Source of the DNA: Nitrososphaeraceae archaeon
Lineage (GTDB): Archaea > Thermoproteota > Nitrososphaeria > Nitrososphaerales > Nitrososphaeraceae
Length of the DNA stretch: 64,000 nucleotides
Direction: 5' to 3'
NCBI GenBank assembly: GCA_031316115.1
Contig: JALDRC010000002.1
Span: 1-64,000, forward strand
Shown here piece after piece: positions 57,006 to 64,000 of this stretch. Below the pieces are notes generated by a model. The model ran no database searches. It was not told the DNA's origin and was given only the letters and a program-made list of their open reading frames with translations. The translations under genes and the position numbers were made by a program. Every line of letters begins with the position of its first letter. Position 1 is the first letter of the stretch.

Positions 57006-58058
57006 TCAGTTTGAGGGTAAGGAAGCATTCTTAACAAGTTTGTTCTTCTCTATTATAAATTCGTCTTTTATACTATTATCAATATTAGAATGAAATTTTC
57101 CTACTAGGCTGTTTCCATTGTTGGTTATTTTTACCTCTAAAAATCCATGTTCTTTAAATTGTTTTGCATTAAAATATTCTTGATCACCCAACTGATGAAA
57201 TTCCTTTCCACCTGTTCCTACTATAGCAAATATTGTTCCGTGTGGATTAACATATAGATTTCGATTATTTTCCCTTTTTCCTTCATCTAGTATAGCAGAT
57301 TGTATTATCGCAGGATTTGAGGGATTTTCTTCGTTATAGATCAACGGATGAGTTCTTTGATAATTATGTACATGACCTTGTAATACTAGATCAACATTAT
57401 ATTTTTCAAAAGTAGCATGATAAACATCCCTAAAACTTTCTAATCCTTCATGCTTTGTTTCTGCAGTATACATCGGCTGATGATAGTATACAACAATCCA
57501 ATTGATGGATGGGTCCTGGTTTACCATCTGTAAATCTTGATTGATAAATTCATATTGTTCTGATCCTTCCTCATAGGCAGTTTCAGTAGACATTGATATA
57601 AAATGGACATTATTATAGTTAAATGAATAGAATTGTTTTTCGAGATCAGTATAATCCATATATTGTTTCAATAATGCTCTGCTCTCAAATTCGTGATTGC
57701 CAAATGCTACTTGTAGTTTTTGAGGATCAATTCCTTCAGTTACTGTCTGCCAACATTTCATGTTTTTTTCATAAGAATAATCTCCTAAACCTACCACTAA
57801 TTCAGGATCTGTTTCTATCATATTGACCGCAGTATCTCTTGCATCTTGATTACATCCCCAATCACCAGCAGCTGCAAAATTAAAATCATCTATGTATTGT
57901 CCATCGTTTGTGTAAAATTTAGTTTCTTTTTGTATGGTATTTAATAAGTCATTTTTATCTTGACCATAAGAAAAATATATTTCTGGAGATAAAAAAGTGA
58001 CACTCAAAATAATTATAAATATCATGGACACAATATTTTTTTTGTTTAATAACTCCAT
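57006..58058 (-). CDS. Secreted calcineurin-like metallophosphoesterase (paralogue 2)
   Basis: A 350-residue protein: signal peptide (MELLNKKNIVSMIFIIILSV... YG), then the purple-acid-phosphatase-like core: FNFAAAGDWGC, VVGLGDYSYEKN, QVAFGNHEFES, VVYYHQPMY and LQGHVHNYQRTHP. All metal ligands are present and the H-x-P motif is intact (HQP), unlike the paralogue at 47.6 kb. The GDWGCN-D and KCW segments are shared by both, marking a lineage-specific subfamily. Start ATG at 58058, about 25 bases after a TATA-like TATAATATAATAAG, so leaderless. Likely extracellular phosphatase. Confidence 0.87.
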   Translation of the reverse strand: MELLNKKNIVSMIFIIILSVTFLSPEIYFSYGQDKNDLLNTIQKETKFYTNDGQYIDDFNFAAAGDWGCNQDARDTAVNMIETDPELVVGLGDYSYEKNMKCWQTVTEGIDPQKLQVAFGNHEFESRALLKQYMDYTDLEKQFYSFNYNNVHFISMSTETAYEEGSEQYEFINQDLQMVNQDPSINWIVVYYHQPMYTAETKHEGLESFRDVYHATFEKYNVDLVLQGHVHNYQRTHPLIYNEENPSNPAIIQSAILDEGKRENNRNLYVNPHGTIFAIVGTGGKEFHQLGDQEYFNAKQFKEHGFLEVKITNNGNSLVGKFHSNIDNSIKDEFIIEKNKLVKNASLPSN

Positions 58059-58379
58059 TTAAATCACTTATTATATTATAATACTATCCACTATCATAAA
58101 AAATCCTGGATCATAGATTATCTGGACCTCTTAATAATTATGATATCCTATTATTGAATAAATAGTCTACATAGTCACTAAATAAGTATAAAAAAAATGA
58201 TAGAACTGTAAGATACTAATGATAATTATTTCAGTAAAATTGCTATATAACATTGTTTATTAATGTTTTATAACTCGAAATATCATATAATATTATAGAT
58301 AGTACGATCTTTGTTACATAAATTTCATCAAAGATACAACTTTAGTGATTGTTATTTTAATCTAATAATTAGATACAAT
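58059..58379. other. Intergenic spacer
   Basis: Promoter region of the phosphatase; nothing else seen. Confidence 0.3.
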
Positions 58380-58616
58380 TTATTCAAATAATTGACCACT
58401 GTCAAACCAATGTTTAAATTCATCTAATGTTGGCATGCTAAAATTATTAATATAGTTATTTGTACAGTTTATATTCGAAGTAAGTTCGATAAGAATATAG
58501 TTAATCTTTTTAATAGATTTATTGTGTTTATCTATTTCCATATTTTCTATGATTTGAGATTTTTCTTTCAAAGATTCTGGAAGATTATTCCACCATTCTT
58601 TGAATGTTCTTTTCAT
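58380..58616 (-). CDS. Small hypothetical protein
   Basis: 78 residues from ATG 58616: MKRTFKEWWNNLPESLKEKS, a Lys/Ile/Asn helical middle and TLDEFKHWFDSGQLFE at the end. The Trp-rich start and acidic amphipathic end look like real protein. Short length and no recognised family keep this tentative. Confidence 0.45.
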   Translation of the reverse strand: MKRTFKEWWNNLPESLKEKSQIIENMEIDKHNKSIKKINYILIELTSNINCTNNYINNFSMPTLDEFKHWFDSGQLFE

Positions 58617-59121
58617 TACCATAATAAATACACATTAATCGATATCATTTTAAAACCTGTTTCCTGTAAAATCCATATTACTATAAGAATTTGCTTTAAG
58701 TATTTAGTCTCTACAGATGTTAAATTTTGTTAACATTAGTTGGAAAAAAATTTAACAATAATAAAAATTAAACATTGTCAGAATTGTTCTTAATTTTGGG
58801 TATTGTACCTTGTCCACTTTAAATTTTTTGTCGTATATATTTTTTAGCTTTTCTTTATTTCAAATTAATGCACGAATAACTGTATTTAGAGTATATCCTG
58901 TAGAACTTCTAAAAAAATAGACATGTATATTTATCAACTAACTAAATATTACGCTATTTCTATTAATAATATATCTATATACGTTTTCTTAGATTATGAT
59001 ATTTTACTATTTTTTTATAGTCATTAAATGATTTAGTTTACTATTTATAGAATAATCTACTAACTACATACCTCTATATAGTCATATAAAGAATATATAC
59101 TAGATTTCTTTAATTTATTTA
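58617..59121. other. Intergenic spacer
   Basis: AT-rich; no frame recognised. Upstream of the four-gene phosphatase/CHAD group. Confidence 0.3.
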
Positions 59122-59682
59122 ATGTCAGAGGTAAAAAATTCGAGTCAGGTGATTCAAGACGTCAAAAAACCATACACATACGAAGGGAACGATACAGATT
59201 TAAAAAATGTCATAAGTCATTTAACAAATAATACAAATACACAGAGACAAATTTTGAAAATATTAGAGGAAGGTACATCTAATTATTCAAAGATAGAAAA
59301 AACATTATCAGGGGTAAGAAATGATCTTCGAGATATTTTGAAATCCACTCAAAATAATAATACAAATGGTAGAGATTCTGATTTGATAAAACATGTTAAA
59401 TCCAGGTTATCCGATATGCAATCTCAGCTAAAAGCGGTTAATAGTGTGATAACTACAATGAATCAACCTAAACAAAAAAACAAGGTCAAAGAGGAGAAGA
59501 GAAAGAACAAAGAACTAAAGAAAGAGGAGAAGAGAAAGAACAAAGAACTAAAGAAAGAGGAGAAGAGAAAGAACAAAGAACTAAAGAAAGAGGAGAAGAG
59601 AAAGAACAAAGAACTAAAGAGAGGAGAACAACAAAAAAATTCGAAGAAAACAGACAACAAAGTTAAAAAGCGTATCAAGTAA
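59122..59682 (+). CDS. Coiled-coil protein with Lys/Glu tandem repeats
   Basis: The 186-residue protein starts MSEVKNSSQVIQDVKKPYTY. A coiled coil of about 100 residues follows (LTNNTNTQRQILKILEEGTS; VKSRLSDMQSQLKAVNSVIT). It ends in four near-identical 11-residue repeats (KEEKRKNKELK) and a basic tail. The strongly basic tail could bind polyphosphate or nucleic acid. Its stop is two bases before the next ATG, so it is translated with the histidine phosphatase gene. The first seen member of the 59-62 kb group. Confidence 0.6.
   Translation: MSEVKNSSQVIQDVKKPYTYEGNDTDLKNVISHLTNNTNTQRQILKILEEGTSNYSKIEKTLSGVRNDLRDILKSTQNNNTNGRDSDLIKHVKSRLSDMQSQLKAVNSVITTMNQPKQKNKVKEEKRKNKELKKEEKRKNKELKKEEKRKNKELKKEEKRKNKELKRGEQQKNSKKTDNKVKKRIK
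59490..59625 (+). repeat. 33-bp tandem repeats, four copies
   Basis: The unit encoding KEEKRKNKELK is repeated almost without change. Confidence 0.85.
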
Positions 59683-59684
59683 CA

Positions 59685-60221
59685 ATGGTTAGGATGGATT
59701 TATATTTAGCTAGGCATGGGGACCATAGAATACCTGATCCAAATTCTAAATATAAAACTTCCTTAACTCAACAAAGTATAGCCGAGATCGAGATAGTAGC
59801 TAAGACAATATTGAAATCAAAATTAGATAATCCCGTTGTATTTACTAGTCCATTGCCTTATTGCTATGAAAGTGCAAAAATAATACACAACCAAGTAAGA
59901 AAAAAAAATAACAGAAATACAACAAAGAAAAATATTTTACTAACCTCCGATCATCTACTTCCTGAAAGAAACAGGATTGAATTTTACAAAATATTATCGA
60001 ACTATACCTTTAAATCTTCTGTAATAGTTGTAGGCCATGAACCATATCTTACTAGAATGATAACTGATATCATATATTTAAATTCAGGAAATAGTGACCT
60101 TAATCATAATCTATTAAGAAAATCAGGACTAGCCAAGCTCGTTGTTCACTCATTTACCCCTTCAATTATAGGAGAGTTAAGATGGTTATTGACTCCGAGA
60201 ATTCTAAAAATGATCAATTAA
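59685..60221 (+). CDS. Histidine phosphatase superfamily protein (SixA-like, diverged)
   Basis: A 178-residue phosphoglycerate-mutase-fold protein: catalytic RHG in MDLYLARHGDHRIP, the second block VFTSPLPYCYESAKII, LLPERNR, and the second catalytic His in VVGHEPYLTRMI. The usual Arg of the second block (SPxxRAxxTA) is replaced (PYCYESA), so substrate preference has probably changed. Relatives remove phosphate from phosphohistidine or small phosphates. It begins two bases after the coiled-coil gene. Confidence 0.75.
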   Translation: MVRMDLYLARHGDHRIPDPNSKYKTSLTQQSIAEIEIVAKTILKSKLDNPVVFTSPLPYCYESAKIIHNQVRKKNNRNTTKKNILLTSDHLLPERNRIEFYKILSNYTFKSSVIVVGHEPYLTRMITDIIYLNSGNSDLNHNLLRKSGLAKLVVHSFTPSIIGELRWLLTPRILKMIN

Positions 60222-60842
60222 AGACCTGTTCCTTCAACCAAATATCTTGACTAGAAATTCAATTATTATATTAGTTTATGTCCTCATTTATAAAGAGCAA
60301 AATAGTTTCCCCGATCTACTTTTCCTATCTACTACTTTTCAATATCAATATGGCTTCTAGTGATAATTAAAGATCTACATTATCTTGAACTAACACAAAC
60401 ATTGAGATACTCTTTCAATCCTTTTTTCAGTCACTCTTAATGTAATTGTTAACCTTCTGAGCTAGTAAATATACAATATCTCGATAATTTATTATTATTA
60501 TTTATAACATAATTTCTTTACATGTCTTGTCAATTCTCAAGTTTAAACGATACATTCTTATATATTCAAACAAACCATAATAATTCCCTATGTCCTCCAT
60601 TTGAAACATTAAACCTAATTTCAAGATGTCATAATTCTAAACACGTATGAGGATAGGACAATGGAATATCCATTTTTTTATATTTAATTATTTGATTAAA
60701 TGATATTTTAATAATGTTTAATCTTCTCTAAAACTTAATTATATCAAAAAATTAATACATATTCTTTAATTTTTAAGAACAGATAAAAATGACCTCATGT
60801 AAAAGTTTATGAGACTAAAGCAATAATACACAATACATCATA
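60222..60842. other. Intergenic spacer between two phosphatase genes
   Basis: AT-rich; no coding frame recognised. The second phosphatase therefore probably has its own promoter. Confidence 0.3.
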
Positions 60843-61355
60843 ATGACTAAAGAATTAATGCTTTTACGTCATGCAAAATCTAGTTGGGATGATCCTGAAG
60901 TTCAGGATCATGAAAGACCACTTAATAAACGAGGTAAACAGAATGCCATTACAATGGGAAAGTATCTAAAAAGAGAAAGATTGGTTCCTGATCTTATTAT
61001 TAGTTCTACAGCTAAACGAGCTAATAAAACTGCAAATATAATCGCTAAGACCTCTGGATATGAAAAAAAGATGTTGGAATCCGAAATGCTATATAGTGCT
61101 ATTCCAGAAAATTATAAAAAAGTGATTAATGAGATTCCTGACAAGAACAACAAAGTGTTACTTGTAGGTCATAATCCTATCTTGGAAGAGGTGATAGCAA
61201 GAATCCTAGGTGAGAGTCGTATCATGAAAACCTGTTCGTTAGCACATATTGAATTATCTCTAGATTCTTGGAAACAATTTTCTTTTAACACCAAATCTAA
61301 ACTAATTGATCTCGTTGTTGCTAGAGAATTAGAAGAGGGAATAATTGATAACTAA
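60843..61355 (+). CDS. sixA: SixA-like phosphohistidine phosphatase
   Basis: A 170-residue enzyme with the full SixA pattern: MLLRHAKSSWDDPEVQDHER (RHA catalytic His with K-S-x-W), PLNKRGKQNA, LIISSTAKRANKTA (second Arg present), ESEMLYSA and LLVGHNPILEEV (second catalytic His). SixA removes phosphate from phosphohistidine in signalling or PTS-like proteins. Its place between another RHG phosphatase and a CHAD gene is a combination I recall from other archaea and bacteria. ATG at 60843. Confidence 0.85.
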   Translation: MTKELMLLRHAKSSWDDPEVQDHERPLNKRGKQNAITMGKYLKRERLVPDLIISSTAKRANKTANIIAKTSGYEKKMLESEMLYSAIPENYKKVINEIPDKNNKVLLVGHNPILEEVIARILGESRIMKTCSLAHIELSLDSWKQFSFNTKSKLIDLVVARELEEGIIDN

Positions 61356-61490
61356 AAAGTACGTTGTGGGATTACATCCGACCAGAGTTCTTAACTAGTT
61401 TTATATGATATAATAAAAAAAATTTTATTTACCACGAATTATAAAAATAGATATTGATCTTTTTAGACTCTAGGATTAAGGAGGAAAAAT
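61356..61490 (+). promoter_or_regulatory. Spacer with strong ribosome-binding site for the CHAD gene
   Basis: TAAGGAGGAAAAAT directly before ATG 61491 is the clearest Shine-Dalgarno in the window, unlike the leaderless style of most genes here, consistent with translation from a longer transcript. Confidence 0.6.
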
Positions 61491-62414
61491 ATGGGTAAAA
61501 ATTTTTCTGATCAAATGATTGATAGAATAAACAAAAATTTTTTCAAAGTAAATAATATTTTAAATCTTTATATAAAAAATCCAGACGAAAAAAATATTCA
61601 TGACATCAGAAAGTCAATAAGGAGAGCAGAATCTGCTTATGTGACTTTACCAGAAGAGTATAGAAGCAAGAAAAATTTTAAAGAATTTATACATCAGAGT
61701 AAAGCTTTCTTTAAAATCAATAGTCAAATACGGGATTATGATATATATTTACAAAAAATCGAATCTTTTAAAAAAACAGATAATGGAAATAAAAAGTCTA
61801 AAAATACTCCGAACTCACATATTTCTAACAGTGAATACAAAAGTAAAAATAATGATATTGTCTCAGAAATTCAAAATCTTAGGAAATCCAAACTACTATA
61901 CGCCACTATGGTTGCAGAACAATTAAAAAATCTAGAATATCCACAAATCAAGGATAATAACAAAAAAAATTCCACAAAAATAAACAGTAGATTCAAAAAA
62001 GTTACAAAAAAATTTACAAGAAAAATTCAAAAAAATTTACCAATAGTGATCAATGACAACAGTAAAGTAGAAGAACTACACACATTAAGAAAAGACTGCA
62101 AGAAATTAAGATATCTCTTGGAATTGAAATTGGAACTTCCTGATAAGAATGAAGATAATCCCAATAATAATGATAATGACTACAAGGATCTCGATAAAAT
62201 AATTATAAAATTAGAAGATATTCAAGACTTGTTAGGTCAAATACATGATTGTGATGCATTATTATCTTTCTTCGAAAAATTAGAAAAATTCCCCGAAACT
62301 AAATCCATTATAAAGACAGAAAGTGAAAATAGGAAAGATCTGTATCAAAAATTTGTTAATAAATTTCATCAAAATACTAATCTAGATATACTTTTTAGTA
62401 ATATCATAAAATAA
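61491..62414 (+). CDS. CHAD-domain protein
   Basis: The 307-residue helical protein carries the two CHAD halves with conserved histidines and basic residues: KNIHDIRKSIRRAESAYVTL near the N-terminus, and VEELHTLRKDCKKLRYLLEL, DLLGQIHDCDALLSFFEKLE near the C-terminus. CHAD domains bind polyphosphate and locate to polyphosphate granules. An Asn/Lys-rich insert of about 60 residues separates the first helical pairs. It closes the coiled-coil/SixA/SixA/CHAD group; no polyphosphate kinase is in the window. Confidence 0.85.
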   Translation: MGKNFSDQMIDRINKNFFKVNNILNLYIKNPDEKNIHDIRKSIRRAESAYVTLPEEYRSKKNFKEFIHQSKAFFKINSQIRDYDIYLQKIESFKKTDNGNKKSKNTPNSHISNSEYKSKNNDIVSEIQNLRKSKLLYATMVAEQLKNLEYPQIKDNNKKNSTKINSRFKKVTKKFTRKIQKNLPIVINDNSKVEELHTLRKDCKKLRYLLELKLELPDKNEDNPNNNDNDYKDLDKIIIKLEDIQDLLGQIHDCDALLSFFEKLEKFPETKSIIKTESENRKDLYQKFVNKFHQNTNLDILFSNIIK

Positions 62415-62634
62415 CATATATACCATTCCTTACTACTCAACTTGATTCTTGAGAAGTTATTAATATGAACATAAAAAATAATCATTACAAACAGGAGCTC
62501 TAAAATCAAATTAGTCCAACAATAAAGCCATCAATATTGTCTTATTTAATAAGCGATATTATAAAAAATTAAGTTAAATATACAATATTTTTAATTTTTA
62601 TATTTATTTTTGTAATATTTTTATCCATATTTAC
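62415..62634. other. Intergenic spacer
   Basis: Nothing recognised. Confidence 0.3.
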
Positions 62635-63055
62635 TTATCAAAAACATCTATTAATTTATACAACTTTGCACAAGTTTGATTAAGAAATTACCCTGTTTAT
62701 AATATTCCCATAAAATGTAAGCAGAGTTATGAAGTGTTACATTATCAATATACCGATAGAAACAAGGATTGTATCCCTCATTTTCAATAGAATATATTCC
62801 ATTTATCTTTTTTATCGATATGACAAAATCATAAAACCTTAATGTTTTTGAAATATTGATTAACTTTTGTCAGTATTCCTTTTTTGTATATGTGCTCTAG
62901 CTAATTCTTTAAGGCAATCATGTTATACATTTCCTTATTATACCATGTACAATCATCTGTTTACATGACAGGTATTCAATACCTTTGAGCCAGTTACTTA
63001 AATTTTCCCAAAAATAAAATTTTCCTCTTCTAAAATCTAAATTCCCAGGAAAGAA
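62635..63055 (-). pseudogene. Decayed unidentified gene
   Basis: Minus-strand pieces read FWENLSNWLKGIEYLSCKQM, IVHGIIRKCIT, then (other frames) LKELARAHIQKRNTDK, ISKTLRFYDFVISIKKINGI, YSIENEGYNPCFYRYIDNVT and LHNSAYILWEYYKQGNFLIK, ending IN-stop. The pieces follow each other like one eroded protein of about 130 residues. Family not recognised; it may belong to a transposon. Confidence 0.4.
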
Positions 63056-63099
63056 CTACAATGGTATAATACAGACCTATAAAAAAGGAGCATTCTTAT

Positions 63100-63329
63100 T
63101 TAAATAGCGATTTCATCTTTAATGATGCTGTCTATAATTTTCTTTTGTATATCTGACCAGATAGAAACCTGTGAATCCTTTCCAAGAAAAAAAACAGACC
63201 TTCTATTCTCATCTAAGATAATCAATGATTAGATGGATTAATTAAAGTTAAACCAATAAATGATAGATAAAGAGAATCCATCATAATATAGGTTGATGTT
63301 CTATTTAGTTCAAATTTAATTTTATTCAT
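63100..63329 (-). pseudogene. IS6-like transposase N-terminal remnant (copy 5)
   Basis: From an ATG at 63329: MNKIKFELNRTSTYIMMDSL, YLSFIGLTLINPSN, a stop, then ERIHRFLSGQIYKRK. It aligns with the N-terminal 75 residues of copies 1 and 3 (WIQRFGSCQIYKRKR). The catalytic part is absent. Confidence 0.6.
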
Positions 63330-63933
63330 CGCATAAAGAAAAAATTCAGCTGGGTTTTTAGCTACTTATATGAATATCCCAAGAGTTTTATAGATATCAA
63401 AAAAAGATAAGGGGCTTTTGTCCTTATAACATTGACTTACTTTTCTGAGATAAAATTATTACAATGGAGATAAATAGTGATTTTAGCTAAATATTTATTT
63501 AAACTGATTTTGTTTGTATCTACTCATATTGTATAACATTTGGCTTCTTTGTATCAATCAGATTGTATAACAATTAGTTTGTTTGTATCATTTTTCTGTT
63601 ATATTTATAAAGAACCTGCGATTCTTTTGTTTGTTGTTTGCTATCAGTTTAAAAAATTTTGTTAATTAAATAAAAAAAATCATTATTTTAAAGGTCATCC
63701 AAGTCAACAACGTAGCAATCTGGTTTTTTTTATATTTTTTTAACATGCGAATAAATTTATGGTTGTAGAATACTCTGCATTTTTTTTTGATTAAAACAAA
63801 TTATCTATTTATTATAAATTAAATTCTTAATGGTAAAAATGAAAATGAAAATATTTCTTATTAGACGTTGAATTTTAAAATTTGAATAAATATCAAAAAT
63901 GATTAATATAACTTATTTCCAACAATACAAAAA
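63330..63933. other. Gene-free AT-rich region
   Basis: Three loose repeats of ACTCATATTGTATAACATTTGG / ATCAGATTGTATAACAATTAG occur at about 63522-63580, each followed by TTTGTATC. TTAATATAAC about 25 bases before 63934 is a TATA-like box. Confidence 0.3.
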
Positions 63934-64000
63934 ATGGCAAAAAACAGACAAGCATCCAATTCAAACGAGGAATTTTCAAATCCATTACAGTACATGCCAA
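63934..64000 (+). CDS. Start of a protein gene cut by the window edge
   Basis: ATG 63934 opens MAKNRQASNSNEEFSNPLQY and runs off the end. It lies a leaderless distance after a TATA-like box. Too short to assign; the hydrophilic Asn/Gln-rich start is like that of the phasin-like gene at 663. Confidence 0.4.
   Translation, partial: MAKNRQASNSNEEFSNPLQYMP

Overview
The window looks like an AT-rich archaeal chromosome segment from an ammonia-oxidising thaumarchaeon (Nitrososphaerota), most like the Nitrosocosmicus/Nitrososphaera group. This is inference: many starts are leaderless, with a TATA-like box about 25 bases upstream; TTG starts are common; a family of short Sec signal peptides of the 'MNSKTKIGSMFLLA' style recurs; and there is a Hef-type helicase. 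No rRNA, tRNA or CRISPR array was seen. By my count only about 45% of the window is intact coding sequence. Much of the rest is decayed genes and insertion-sequence wreckage, so this reads as an accessory, slowly eroding region.

Layout. 1-2 kb: transposase remnants around a phasin-like gene. 2-5.4 kb: a frameshifted gene, a Hef-like helicase and a DUF1186/SEC-C protein (all minus). 5.6-12.8 kb: a broken LVIVD propeller gene, two multi-pass membrane proteins, a HEAT-repeat protein and an FkbM methyltransferase. 14.3-16.1 kb: a secreted protein with eight 51-residue BNR-like repeats. 17.8-19.2 kb: an intact IS3-family element with a 5-bp target duplication. 19.5-25.1 kb: a cytochrome P450, a secreted acidic repeat protein and an EEP-family nuclease. 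26.4-29.8 kb: a run of small secreted proteins, three of them tandem paralogues sharing a promoter block. 29.8-31.5 kb: a GC-rich, probably acquired, secreted propeller protein. 31.7-32.5 kb: decayed genes, one like a restriction-endonuclease-fold domain. 33.2-35.9 kb: a potassium channel and a PNPOx-like flavoprotein. 37.7-40.8 kb: a 1048-residue RTX nonapeptide-repeat protein. 41-46 kb: nested insertion sequences. 46-54.6 kb: a receiver domain lacking its phospho-acceptor, a secreted metallophosphatase, a decayed IS6-like element with an 8-bp target duplication, and small conserved genes. 57-62.4 kb: a second secreted metallophosphatase, then a coiled-coil protein, two SixA-like histidine phosphatases and a CHAD protein. 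The window ends in the first codons of another gene.

How genes relate. The clearest functional group is 59.1-62.4 kb (coiled coil, two RHG/RHA phosphatases, CHAD), which fits polyphosphate- or phosphohistidine-related work. The clearest evolutionary group is a two-cysteine secreted family: three intact copies with a shared upstream block, one copy fused to a beta-propeller, and at least three decayed copies elsewhere. A dispersed palindromic element (four copies) and several long intergenic hairpins are not explained by any gene.
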